Assembly: GCA_029339195.1 (NCBI GenBank) | Contig: JAPTJF010000004.1 | Location: 372,001 to 436,000, forward strand | From: Micractinium sp. NFX-FRZ | Taxonomy: Eukaryota; Chlorophyta; Trebouxiophyceae; Chlorellales; Chlorellaceae | Direction of reading: 5' to 3' | DNA: 64,000 bases | In this document: positions 23,588-35,065 of the stretch, piece by piece | Layout of the letters: each line of letters opens with the position of its first letter | Numbering within the stretch: the stretch's first letter is position 1 | Program-made: the position numbers and the translations under genes | The notes under the pieces: model-generated | Told to the model about the DNA's origin: nothing | Databases searched by the model: none | Seen by the model: the letters and a program-made list of their open reading frames with translations, nothing else

Positions 23588-23788
23588 GGCGCTCGGTTGT
23601 ATGGCACCGCTCACTGGGAGCGCGCAAGCATATGCAGCAAAATTCAGCTCGGCGCCAGTGCATGCAGCGCAAATGCAGTAGCGATGGTCACCCCACACCA
23701 AGGCGTGCTGTGCTTTGCGATGCCAGCAAGCAGCAGCTTTCGGGACAGGTTTCGGGCAATCAGGTGCGATCGATACTATCCTGTAAGC
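23588..23788. promoter_or_regulatory. Bidirectional promoter region between AspRS and the HAT/TPR protein
   Basis: The 201 bases separate the divergent starts of two genes that both appear to encode organelle gene-expression proteins. The role is inferred from layout. Confidence 0.45.
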
Positions 23789-26700
23789 ATGCCCGTCACG
23801 ATGGGCAGCCTGCACGCCTGCAGCGCCCTTCCCTCTGCGTTCTCACGCGCCCAGCTGCACCGTGCCGGCCCCAGCAGTGCTAGACTTGCTGCCAAAACAT
23901 GTATACTCCGCCGGATCGGCCGCACCTGTGCTGCGGCAGCCCCTGGCAGCGACGGCGGCGAGGCGGCGGCAGCAGCAGCAGTGGCGGCAGCTGCAGCTGG
24001 ACAACAGACAGCGCACCCTGCCCCTGTCAGCAGCGGCGGCGATGGCAGCAACATCAGCGAAACTTTACTGTATGGTGCAGATGAGAAGGCGCTGCTGCGT
24101 GAGGCCCTCGACTCGGAGAGCGACGCCGTGGCAGCGGGCAAGCTGCGCGGTCTGCAGCGCCGCTTCCCATCCAACCCCCATTTCCTTCTTGCCGAAGCGC
24201 GGCTGGCGGGGAAGCGGGGCACGGGGGAGGCGGGCACAGCCGCAGCACGGGCTCTGTACCAGCGCGCAGCAGAGGTGGCGCTCACGGGGGCTGCCGGCAG
24301 CGGCGGCCGCGGCGGCGACGGCGGCAGCCGGAGAGACGCCAGCGTGGCGTTCCAGTCTTGGGGCCTCTTTGAGTCGGAGCGTGGGCGCACAGAAGAGGCT
24401 CGGCGGCTGCTGCTGCAGGCGGTTGCAGCCGACCCACGCCATGCCGCCGCGCACTCGGCGCTTGGCCGGATGGCAGAGGCAGCGGGCCAGCTGGTGGCAG
24501 CCGGCGAGCACTACTCGGCAGCAGTACAGGCAGAGCCCAAGCACGCTCCGTCCCTGCAGGCGCTGGCGCTGCTGGCGGCACGGCAGGGGCGGGTGTCCAA
24601 GGCGCGCAAGGTGTTTGAGTCGGCTCTCGCCATGCTGCCTGACAACGCGCCCCTCTACCAGGCCTGGGCGCTGATGGAGTGGCGGATGGGCAACTACGGC
24701 CATGCAAAGCGGCTGTTCCAGCGGGGCGAAGACGAGTGCCTGCCGCATGCGCCGCTCCTGGCAGCGCATGCCAAGTGAGCCGGCGGGCGGGGTGGGGCGG
24801 GCAGGGCGGGCGGGCAGACGGACGGATCAGGCTGGGTGGGCGGGGGCAGGCGGGAGGCCTGGGGGAGAGGCAGCGCACTCCTGGTACCGCTGCCGGCCAC
24901 AACTCCTTGCCCTGCTGCCCCCCCACCCCCACCCTGCCTCCCTGTGCGTTGCTGCCTCTCCCTGCAGGATGGAGGCGCAGCGGCGGCACCAGGCGGAGGC
25001 CCGCAGGCTGTACCGCCGAGCGCTGCAGGTGGGCCAAACCAACCATGTGTGCCTGCCGCCGCCTGTAGCACATGCACACATGAGAGTGGCAGGTGCAGCC
25101 CCAGGCTTGGCGCCGCCTAACTTCCGGCGGTGCGCTTCGGCCATGCCCGCCACGCCTGTGCTCTGTTGCGCCTGCCCACCCGGCCCTTCCACCCGCCACA
25201 CCACCCCTGGCTGGGCAACACTTCCTGTGATTGCCCACCCGTCGACCCCACCCGCCCCAGTTCGCGCCGGGCCTGCACCCTGCTGGCTCCGTGGATGAAA
25301 CATTTATGGAATTCGTCTCATGGATTGAATTAAATATTATGAACTGATTTCTTGCAGGTGGACCCCGCCCACTCCCAGTCCATCCAAGGCTTGGGGCAGC
25401 TGGAGGCACGCACCGGCAACACGGGCGCCGCGCTGGCCATCTACCAGAAAGGGCTGGAGGCACGCCCCCGCAACGTGCACCTGCTGTCCAGCCTGGCACA
25501 CCTTCATGCGCAGGTGAGGGGGCGCACAGAGGGGAGGGGCTGCAGAGGGGCAGTGAGTGGGGCTGGCTAGCTGTGCCCAGGGTTTGTGTGGCAGGGTGCG
25601 GGTTGGGCAGGGGTGTGAGGCCAGGCAACCTGCATCCCTGCATTCTGAGAACGGGGGTGTGACAGCCCAGCTTTGTTGCTGCATTGCGCACTCCACACCC
25701 TCCCCTGCCGTGTGCACGGCTGTCCCCGCATGGACGCGTGCCCAATTGTTGAGGTTGCCCCCGCCCGCCCGCCTGCCTGCCTGTACCCCCTTCCCTCTCC
25801 TGCAGCTCAAGAACGAGGCGGCGGCACGCGAGACCTGGAACCGCCTGGTGGCTGTTGAGCCGAACAACGGACACGCCTGCTATGCGCTGGGCGCGCTGGA
25901 GCAGAAGGACGGCCACCTGGCGGCTGCCGAGATGTGGTACCGCCGCGGCTGCGACAGCTCAGGTACGAGCCGTGGTAACATTGGAGGGGGTTCGGGTGAG
26001 ACTGATGGTAGTACCGCGGCTGCAGTACCTTATATGCACACGGCCATGCAGGTGCCCTGGTCCCGGCAGCCCAGAGCGTGCCATTGCAGGTCTGAATAGG
26101 GAGCGGTCCTAGCTGTGCTGTTTGTGTTCTCGGTGCTCCGAGCCTTCTTCCTGCCCCGCCCCACCATGACCTGGCACGCCCCATCCCCTGCCTGCAGACT
26201 CCAAGGGTGCACTGTTGTGCTTTGAGGGGCTGGCGGAGCTGCTGGCTTTCTTGAAAAAGGTGGGGTGCCCGCGTGGGGTGGGGTGGATGCAGGATAGTGT
26301 GGCAGCGGATAGTGTGCCTGGCACCATCATTGAATTTCTTCATGACACCACTGCATGGCTGCCTGCCTCAGCAGTATGCCTGGGTGTTGAAGTTACCGAG
26401 TCCCCCCGGCTGCTGCCCACCTAGTCTGTCCCCTCTTGCTTGCTGCAGCAGCCATGCCTGGTGTTGCCATTGGCTCAACACACCTCGCTGACATGGCTGC
26501 TTGCTACCCTGCACCCGCCTGCTGTGCCTGCTGTGCCTGCAGCCGCATGCTGCGCGTGCTGCATTCCAGGCGGGCGCCAAGCGGGCCAAGGGCAGCGCGC
26601 GCTTCTGGCGGCAGTGGGCCACCTTTGAGAAGAGGGAGGGAGACCTGGCGGTGAGAGCGGGGGGTGGCGCGGGCTGCTGTGCTGGGGCTGGCCCTGCCTG

Positions 26701-28459
26701 CCAGCTGGCCAGCTGCCGCTGCGCCGCGCCGGACCGCACTGTGTATGGAATGCTGATGCCTCAAGCCAGCCCCTGAGCCCCTGTCAATGCAAGTCAACTC
26801 GCCCCTCCCACTGCTGCCTTGGTCCCTGTGTGCTCTTTACACCCACTCGCCCACCTACCCACCTGCCCACCGCCCGGCGCGCCGCCCTCTCCCTCCTGCA
26901 GCGCTCCGCCGACCTCTATGCCTCTGCCCTGTAAGCAAGCCCACCCACTCTTAGTGCCCCCCATTCCTTCCTGCAGCGCTCCGGCGACCTCTGCGTCACT
27001 GCTGCCCTTGAAGCACACCCACCCACTCATGCCGTCCCCCATTCCTTCCTGCAGCGCTCCGCCGACCTGTATGCCTCCGCCTCCAAGGCGGACCCACGGG
27101 ACGACCGCACCTGGCTGCAGTGGGGCCTGCTGGAGCGGCGGCGGGGGCGGGCGGAGGCTGCCGAGCGCTGCTTTGAGCGCGGGGTGAAGGCCTCGCCGCG
27201 CAACCCGTACCTCTGGCAGGTGCGCGGTAGAGCCGTGCATCTTGGTACCCCATTCAATGTTGTATTCCTGATGGCGGCCGGTTGGTGAGCGCTGCTTTGA
27301 GCGGGGGGCGAAGGTCGCGCCTAGGGCAGGTGCGGGGAGCAGGTTGCGGATACTGCGTACTGCCTTCCCACCCATCTGCTCCGTCCACGCCTCGAAAGAG
27401 GCCCTGGATTTGCCATGCAAGCTGCCTGGCTGGCACCCTGCTCCCGCACCCCCCCTCCCCCATTCCCCTGCCTCCCCCCACCCCCGCCACCTCCTGTTCC
27501 CCTCCCCTTGCAAGTCGATGGGGGCCCACCCCCTGTAGCTTCGCCCAGATCTGTCCCCCCGTGTCATCCTCCATTGCTCTTCCCGCCCCTGCCATCTTCC
27601 CCCCGCCCCTCTCCCCCCTCCCCTCCCAGGTCTATGGCGTGCTGCTCTTCCAGGAGGGGCGGGCGCAGGAGGCACGAGAGGTGCTGCGCCAAGGGGTGGC
27701 CTACAACCCCGCTAACCCGCAGGTGGGTGGATGGAAAAGTGCGTGCAGGGAGCGGCAGGGGCGCAGCCGGAGCATGCCAGGGGGGGGTCATGCAGCTCTG
27801 CCAACCCGCATGCTGGTTTGCGGGGTTCCCCCGTGGGAGGGCAAGCGTGTTGGTGGAGAGAGGGTGTGGCGCACCCTGGGTGCACTATCTCGCCTAGCAG
27901 GCTGGACTTGACTGTTGCCAACGCCACAAGGCGTTGGAACCAAATGCATCCCTGGCCCCACCCATCCTTACATTTTCATCTACCCCGCAGCTGTGCATGG
28001 AGTGGGCCCTGGCTGAGCAGGCGTCCGGCAACCTGGGTGAGTGCGCAGAACGGCAACAGGCAGCAGGAGCAATGGATGCCAGCTATAGTGGGGGGGCGGT
28101 GCCTTGGCAGGCAGCATGCAGGCAGCTTCGTTTTGAGGTGCGGGTGTTAAGCCGTTGGGGCAGGTGCCCGCTGCTTGGCGCCTGTGATTCTCGCCATGCC
28201 CCACGCATGGCTCGGCCCTTGCTACCCCCACCCCCCTTCACGCCTCCACCCCTGCCCTGCTTTTGCAGAGGATGCTTTGCTAATCTTCGAGCAGGGAGCC
28301 GCAGTGCAAGAGCCGCATGCACCGCTGTTGACAGCCTGGGCTGAGCTGGCAGCAAAGACGGGGCAGACAGAGCTGGCGGTGCGCATCCAGCAGCGGCTAC
28401 AAGAGCTGCAGAGCAAAGGTGGCGGCAGTGCCATAGGTGTGCAGTTGGGTACACCATAA
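23789..28459 (+). CDS. HAT/TPR-repeat protein, likely chloroplast RNA-stability factor (HCF107/MBB1-like)
   Basis: Helical-repeat protein. Exons: 23789-24774, 24968-25028, 25358-25513, 25806-25962, 26198-26259, 26543-26650, 27055-27219, 27630-27722, 27991-28036, 28269-28459, closing to 674 aa. Residues 1-75 are basic and Ala/Ser-rich, like a transit peptide. From about 95 to 655 the protein is built of half-TPR (HAT) units with Trp/Ala/Leu patterns, for example AFQSWGLFESERGR, ALYQAWALMEWRMGN, TWLQWGLLERRRGR and QLCMEWALAEQASGN. HAT arrays of this type occur in chloroplast mRNA-binding factors such as HCF107 and MBB1, which protect psbH/psbB transcripts; that match is by architecture and remains an inference. 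Exon 5-6 boundaries (KK joined to PHAARAAFQ) are the least certain. TGTAA occurs at 28515, 56 bases after the stop. It shares a promoter region with the organellar AspRS. Confidence 0.72.
26895..27054 (+). repeat. Two upstream decoy copies of HAT-protein exon 7 start
   Basis: The acceptor and first bases of exon 7 (CTGCAGCGCTCCGCCGACCT, true site 27055) occur twice more upstream, at about 26899 and 26975. The intervening CCACCCACTC...CCCCCATTCCTTC segment is repeated as well, making a tandem array of about 78 bases per unit. The first copy has a GT after ten codons and could work as a cryptic exon. Confidence 0.85.
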
Positions 28460-28849
28460 GCTGTGGACATCCGTGCCAGTGCCTTTGCTCTTCACTATTT
28501 ATGCCACTCCCAATTGTAAAGTAAGCGTACATCACAATGTGCAGTGGTGGCTGCATAAGGTGTAAATCAGCAAGCGAGGAGACGGTGCAGAGGAAGGGGG
28601 AACGGACAATGCGGGACAATTGCAAATGGGACTGCTCAATTGTGTTGCGTGGAACGTGGCACATGAAAATATGATGTTCGAGAAGAAGTGTGTGTGGACT
28701 CAGCATTGGCTTTGGCAGTGCTTGGCAAGCATGTCAATTGTGCTTGAAAGGATAAGAATGTGCACGCAGAGACGAGGGAACACAAATAAGGCTGTGGGTT
28801 GCGCAATTTGTCTCCTTTGTTGTGGCCGCACGCTCGCTGCGCTAGCTGT
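28460..28849. other. Convergent intergenic region
   Basis: These 390 bases separate the stop of the HAT/TPR gene and the stop of the BNR gene. The DNA is AT-rich for this window. Bases about 28460-28690 resemble bases about 37205-37450 (see the repeat entry there). Confidence 0.5.
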
Positions 28850-31800
28850 CTAGCGACCATTGTACCGCGTCCACGAATCACCACCATCCTCACTGATGTA
28901 GAGGAAGTTGGAGTCGGACGCGGCCAGCTTGGTGCCATCGCCAGAGGATGTGAGAGCCACCCAAGGGCGAGAGCCAGCATTGGTTCGCGGAGTCCAAGAA
29001 ACGCCACCATCCGCGCTGGTATGAATGAACCCGTTGGGTTCAATTGCAGCAAGCTTTGTGCCATCAGTAGAAGCTGTTATGCACACCCAAAGCCTCGCCC
29101 CTGCAACAGCCTGCTGGGTCCAAGTCACTCCTCCATTGGTGCTGATATGAACGTAATCATTGTCGGCAACAGCTGCCAGCTTTGTTCCATCAGCTGACAA
29201 GGTTAAGAAGCGCCATGCTCGAGATCCACTACCATTTTGCTTAGTCCATGTGTCCCCCGCATCGGCACTCGTATATAAAAAGTCATTCTCTGCCGCTGCA
29301 GCTAGGTAGGTGCCGTCTCTGGAGGATGCGACAGAGGTCCAGAGCCGGGACCCAGCGCGTGACACCCTGCTCCATGTAGTGCCCCCGTCTTGACTGAGAA
29401 TCATATAGTTGTAGGGAGCAGCCGCCACAAGCTTTAAGCCGTCACTAGAGGATGCAATGGCCACCCATTTGCGAGCTCCGGCACCAGTTTGCTCTGTCCA
29501 TGTGGAACCACCATTGGTGCTTGTGTATACGTAAGCTTCACCTCCCATCAGAGCAACCAAGTTGAGGCCATCAGTGGAAGATGTCATGAACCGCCATGTG
29601 CGAATTCCAGCCTCTGTTAATTGGGTCCAGATGGCACTTCTGTTGATGTTGGTGTACGAATAATAATCGAAAACAGATGCGGTTAGCTTGGTGCCGTCTT
29701 CAGATAAGCAAAGAGTCCGCCAATCACTGGAACCATCACCCCTTTGTTGAGCCCATGTTGAGCCACCGTCAATGCTTGTGTAGATGGCCCCGCCTGAGAA
29801 TCAAGAATCCATAAGTGTTTATGCATTTAATTATTTAGCTGCTTGTCAATCACTTTAGCCATTCTAGTTCCCCTTGTATTCTCAATCATTGTCGTGTGGT
29901 ACTGCCCAAGGCATGTTGCTAAGGCTTCCCCACCCCTATCAAGGTCCACAACCACATACTCCATGCAAGAGCAGATAACACACCTGCCGCAGCAGCCAGC
30001 TTGGTGCCGTCGGTGGAGGATGCGATGCTTGTCCAGTAACGAGAACCGGCAGACATCCTCTCAATCCAAGTGTCGCCGCCATCAATGCTAGTGTAGATGT
30101 AGCCATCAGCTGCACAAGACAAATGTGTCCCCTGGTGCTAGATATGTACTCAATTAATGAATTGTAGTGTTGCCCAAGACATGAATCAGCAGCAGCAGCA
30201 GCAGAAGAAGAAGAAGACTCCCTTGGGCGTGGGTTGAGGAAACCAGCAGAGGTGCGGGCCCTAAGGGCGAGGGCCCCCTCTGCTGGCACCGGGCCCCATG
30301 CATGTTGATGGGTCTTCCCCACCCCCTATCAAGGTCCACAACCACATATTCTACTGAAAGAAGATATCCCACCTGCAGCAACCAGCTTGGTGCCATCGCT
30401 GGAGGATGCGATGCTTGTCCAGTAACGATAACCGGCAGACATCCTCTCAATCCAAGTGTCGCCGCCATCGATGCTAGTGTAGATGTAGCTTGCGATACGA
30501 TATGCTGCACAAGACACGTGTGTCCCATGGTTTTAGTTGTGTTCTCAATTAATATATTGTAGTTGCCCAAGACATGAATCAGCAGCAGCAGAAGAAGAAG
30601 AAGAAGAAGAAGAAGAAGAAGACTCCCTTGAGCGTGGGTTGAGGAAACCAACAGAGGTGCGGGCCCAAATGGCGAGGGCCCCCTCTGCTGGCTACCGGGC
30701 CCCATGCATGTTGTTGGGTCTTCCCCACCCCTAGCAAGGTCCACAACCAACTCTATGTGCAAAAGAAGATATCGCACCTGCCTCAGCAACAACCAGCTTG
30801 GTGCCGTCACTGGAGGACGCGATGCTTGTCCAGGTACGATAACCGGCAGACATCCTCTCAATCCAAGTGTCGCCGCCATCAATGCTAGTGTAGATGTAGC
30901 CATCAGCTGCACAAGACAAATGTGTCCCCTGGTGCTCACTTATGTACTCAATTAATAAATTGTAGTGTTGCCCAAGACATGAATCAGCAACAGTAGTAGC
31001 AGCAGAAGAAGTAGACTCCCTTGGGCGTGGGTTGAGGAAACCAGCAGAGGTGCGGGCCCTAAAGCCGAGGGCCCACTCCGCTGGCTACCGGGCCCCATGC
31101 ATATTGTTGGGTCTTCCCCACCCCTATCAAGGCCAATATAACACTTTAAGCAGAATAAGATAACACACCTGCCGCAGCAACCAGCTTGGTGCCATCGCTG
31201 GAGGATGCGATGGTTGACCATCCACCGGCTTTCTGTTGGGCCCACGTATCACCGCCATCGATGCTCGTGTAGATGTAGCCACCATCTGCAAAAGACACAT
31301 GTGTCCCCGGTATGTCTTGTGTATTCATGTACGCCTTGCCGTGCTGCCCAAGGCATGTTGTTGGGGCTTCCCCACCCCTATCAAGGTCCACAACCAACTC
31401 TATGTGCAAAAGAAGATATCCCACCTGCAGCAACCAGCTTGGTGCCGTCGCTGGAGGATGCGATGCTTCTCCAAGAACGAGAACCGGCAGACATCCTCTC
31501 AATCCAAGTGTCGCCGCCATCAATGCTAGTGTAGATGTAGCTTCCCATCCCATATGCTGCACAAGACACGTGTGTCCCATGGTTTTCTTATGTACATGGT
31601 TATTTTGCCTTGTGGTACCACCCGAGGCATGGTGTTGGGCTCCCCCGCACATAGGTATCACACCTGAAACAGCAGCAACCAGCTTGAGGCCATCCGTGGA
31701 GGATGCGATGCATGCCCAAAGGCGAAAATCGGCGGACCTCCTCTCAATCCAGGTGTTGCCGCCATCGATGCTGGTGTAGACGTAGCCATAACCTGCACAA

Positions 31801-33628
31801 GACAAATGCGTCCCCTGGTTTTAGTTTGTGTACTCAATTATTGTACTGTAATTGGCCAAGACATGAAGAAGCAGCAGCAGAAGAAGAAGACTTCCTTGGG
31901 CGTGGGTTGAGGAAACCAACAGAGGTGCGGGCCCTAAATGGCGAGGGCCCCTCTGCTGGCTACCGGGCCCCATGCATGTTGTTGGGTCTTCCCCACCCCT
32001 ATCAAGGTCCACAATCAACTCTATTGCAAAAGAAGATATCCCACCTGCAGCAACCAGCTTGGTGCCGTCACTAGAGGATGCAATACGCATTGGACGATTC
32101 GAGTTGGGAGGCACAAACCTGCAAGATGGGTGTGGCGGTAACAGAACAATGCATGGCGGCTAGTCAAGTAAAACAATAAAATAAAAGCACACAACCGGAG
32201 TTATCAAGGCCTACCGTGTAGGGACCGCGGGCGGCGGGGGGCTTGAAAATGGTAGGGGTGGCAAGGGGCTGGGTAGCGGTGGGCTGGGGGGTGGTGAGGG
32301 TGACGGGGGCTTGGGAGGCGGCGGGGGGCTGGAAGGTGGAGAGGGTGGCGAGGGGCTGGGGAGGGGGGGCCTGGGTGGTGGTTGTGGTGGCGAGGGGCTC
32401 GGAGGCGGTCGGGGACTGGGAGGTGGTGAGGGTGGCGGGGGGCTGGGGGACGGGGGGCTCGGAGGCGGTCGGGGACTGGGAGGTGGTGAGGGTGGCGGGG
32501 GGCTGGGAAGCGGGGGGCTGGGAGGCGGCGAGGGTGGTGGGGGGATGGGAGGTGGGGGACTGGGAGGCGGCGGGCTGGGAGGTGGTGAGGGTGGTTGTAG
32601 GGGGCATGGATTCTCCATAAAAAGCACCGGTTCTTGAGCTATGCACGTTGCACGTCTCATGGTGGCGGGACAAAACTTGTAATAGTTGCAGATGTCGTCA
32701 TCCAGGCAGGTGGTATAGCATGTGCAAGGAGTGGTGATGTTGACGAACATTTTGACCGGGAACTTTGCTCCCGGCCTGCGCCCATAGGCTTGGCTTCCGT
32801 AAAGAAGGCAAACATCACCTGTGGCAACAATTCAGGTAGATTTATTTAGGTAGAAAAGAAAGTCAGCAAAGGCATGCAGATTGAAGAGCTGTGGTTCAGT
32901 GCATGTTTATGGGGCAATGTGTTACATGTGCGGTTAAGCAGCAAGCCCACACAGCATGCCGAGCAGTGACCATGCATGGGGTTCCATGCTCAACAAGGCA
33001 TGTGCCAATGTCACCTGGAGGAATAACGGTGCCAAGAGGAGGAGGTCGGGGGGATGGGCTCGGTGGAGGAGGCGGAGAAGGACACGGGTTCTGCAAATCA
33101 TACGCAACTGGTGCTTGGGCAATGCAGGTTGCACGTTGCCTGCCAGATGCAGGGCAGAACTTGCGCGCCATGCAGTTGTCGTCGTCCATGCAGGTGGCGT
33201 AGCAGGTGCAGGCGGTGGTGGTGTTGACAAGCGCGGTGTAGGGTTCCGCCCGGTCGCCGTAAAGCAGGCACACATCTCCTGCACCATGGAAGGCAGGCAG
33301 GAGGGGGCAGCCCGTGTGCTCGTGAAGATGTGTGGGTGCCCGCGCCAGCAAGTGTATGCCTGCCAGCTAGGTTGGGCAGCACCTTGCAGCAGTGCTACGG
33401 GGTGGTGCTGCTGAACTGCGCTAATCCCTCGGGGCGGGGCGCAGGTCGGCAACATTTCAAGCCCACCCACCACCCTAAGCAACCAGCGAGCTACCAAGAT
33501 AGCAAGAAAGTCAAGGCAATGGCCGCCAACACAGCAGCAGAGACAAAAAGCAGCAAAGCTGGCAGCAGCAGTTAGGGCACTGGCTGTGGCCTTGGCCAAT
33601 GCAGCACCAGCCAAAAACAGCAGCCAGC

Positions 33629-33660
<32 letters not shown>

Positions 33661-35065
33661 GCCACAACCCTGCTGCATGCAAGCAGTACTGGCAGCACGG
33701 GTGCACACATGGCAGGCCAAGCACTGACAATGCAAGGTTTGTTAGACCCATCTCGAGCTATGCCAATGTCACCTGGAGGAATCGTGCTGCCAGCGGTAAT
33801 TGGGGGCGGAGGAGGGGGTCTCTTGGGTGGTGGTCGTGGGGAGGGTGGCGGGGGGCGAGGGGACGGCGGAGGGCGGGGGGATGGTGGGGGCCGGGGGGAT
33901 GGCGGCGGAGGACGCGGAGGTCTCACTGGTGGTGGGGGCCTCGGGGAGGGGGGTTGGGGGCGCGGGGATGGCGGAGGCCGCGGGGAAGGCGGCGGGGGAG
34001 GAGGAGGTCTCTCGGGCAGTGGGGGCCTCGGGGAGGGGGGTTGGGGGCGCGGGGACGGTGGGGGGCGCGGGGAGGGCGGCGGGGGAGGAGGAGGTCTCAC
34101 TGGTGGTGGTGGTCGTGGGGACGGTGGGGGTCGCGGGGATGGCGCCGGAGGAGGGGGAGGCCTCTCGGGTGGTCGTGGACGCGGAGAGGGGGGCGGTGGG
34201 CGAGGGGACGGTGGTGGTCGCGGGGAGGGGGGCGGGGGGCGCGGGAACGGCGGGGGCCGCGGGGAGGGCGGCGGAGGAGGGGGAGGCCTCTCAGGCGGTG
34301 GTGGACGTGGAGAGGGGGGCGGTGGGCGGGGGGACGGCGGGGGCTTGGGTGGTGGTGGGGAGGGGCGCGGCCTGCACCCAAGAGCGGGAGGCGGAGGGGA
34401 GGGGGAGGCTCAGGAGGAGCACGGCCGGGGCAGCTGGCACCAGGGGCAACGCGATGGGTTGCCTGCCCCAGTCATGCGCACCCGGCCCACGGCCCCAGCC
34501 GGGGCCGCATTATGAGCCTCACACCCCGCTGCCTGCTGTCCCAAATGCGGGCCTGCTGCTGCACTCACATTGGTGGGGGGGGAGAAGGGGACGGGGGGCT
34601 GCAGGCGTGCACGCAGCAATGGGCGCGGGTGTCAGCAGGGGTTGGGACTGCAGCTGACGCAGAGTTTGGTTCTTCACACGGCTGTACAGCGCCGAATCAG
34701 GCAACAGCAGCCAGCAAAGACCGGCCTCACAATGCAGGGTGCCTCTATCAATGTCACCCGGTTTACGGCACCCACAGCCCTGCACCACAGGACTGCTTGC
34801 CGGCTTGCTGGCCGGCCGGCCAGCCGGCACCCTGCAGTCTCCCTCGGCAAAACCAGACACAAGGAACACGCCGCTGGGGGAGCCCTTCCACACCCCCACC
34901 GCCCAGACGCCGCTCCTGCTCTGCTTACCTGGGAACAGCTTGGAGCAGGCTGCGGGAGACTTGGCCGGGCTGTGCCCGCACGTCAACTGCGGCCACAGCC
35001 AGCGCCAGCAGCAGCAGGGTCACGGCCATGCCAGCTGCGCGCGCCGGTGCAGCCATCCTGCGCAT
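28850..35065 (-). CDS. Secreted modular protein: signal peptide, Pro-rich/Cys modules, Asp-box (BNR) propeller repeats
   Basis: Probable cell-wall or extracellular-matrix protein. Exons: 35065-34929, 34371-33773, 33278-33015, 32818-32215, 32118-32045, 31792-31664, 31556-31425, 31285-31169, 30906-30778, 30504-30373, 30109-29984, 29793-28850; phases close to 1128 aa. The first 31 residues are a signal peptide (AVTLLLLALAVAAV core). Residues 46-245 are (S)PPPP-type hydroxyproline-rich sequence. Exons 3 and 4 each encode a Cys module (GDVCLLYG, then CTCYATCMDDDNC or CTCYTTCLDDDIC, then KFCPA, RATCIAQ, NPCP) followed by more Pro-rich sequence. From 535 to the end are about 14 units with the Asp-box S-x-D-x-G-x-T-W (SIDGGDTW) and IASSSDGTKLVAA. 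Exons 6-11 encode one unit each with phase-1 introns on both sides; the last exon holds eight, one degenerate. Known Asp-box folds are beta-propellers; ligand unknown. The Cys module looks PAN/apple-like but was not confirmed. Confidence 0.8.
29930..32120 (-). repeat. Tandem array of ~400-base exon-plus-intron units in the BNR gene
   Basis: The same block recurs: an Asp-box exon, then intron containing AAGGTCCACAACCA, the GGGCCCCATGCATGTTG stretch, a hairpin, a GAA/CAG run and an AT-rich tail. The AAGGTCCACAACCA anchor begins near 29940, 30330, 30736, 31384 and, diverged, 32005, with spacing of about 390-410 bases between the first copies. Exon copies are nearly identical to each other, so the expansion is recent. 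Confidence 0.88.
30243..30286. repeat. Intronic hairpin element (copy 1 of 4)
   Basis: CCAGCAGAGG at 30243-30252 and its exact reverse complement CCTCTGCTGG at 30277-30286 enclose a GC-rich loop with further pairing (GGGCCC). Related copies with one to a few changes lie at about 30648-30691, 31041-31084 and 31916-31959, each in a successive intron of the BNR gene. Confidence 0.75.

Noticed and set aside
24282..25916. Minus-strand ORF of 544 codons
   Set aside because: Antisense to HAT/TPR exons and introns, with no family similarity.
29930..32120. Possible CRISPR-like array because of regularly spaced repeats
   Set aside because: The repeats are about 400 bases, coding on one strand with splice sites, in a eukaryotic gene.
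33586..34515. Plus-strand Gly-rich ORF of about 309 codons, and overlapping Gly/Val/Arg-rich frames
   Set aside because: Antisense of the Pro-rich exon of the secreted Asp-box protein; the minus strand has the signal peptide, splice sites and family motifs.
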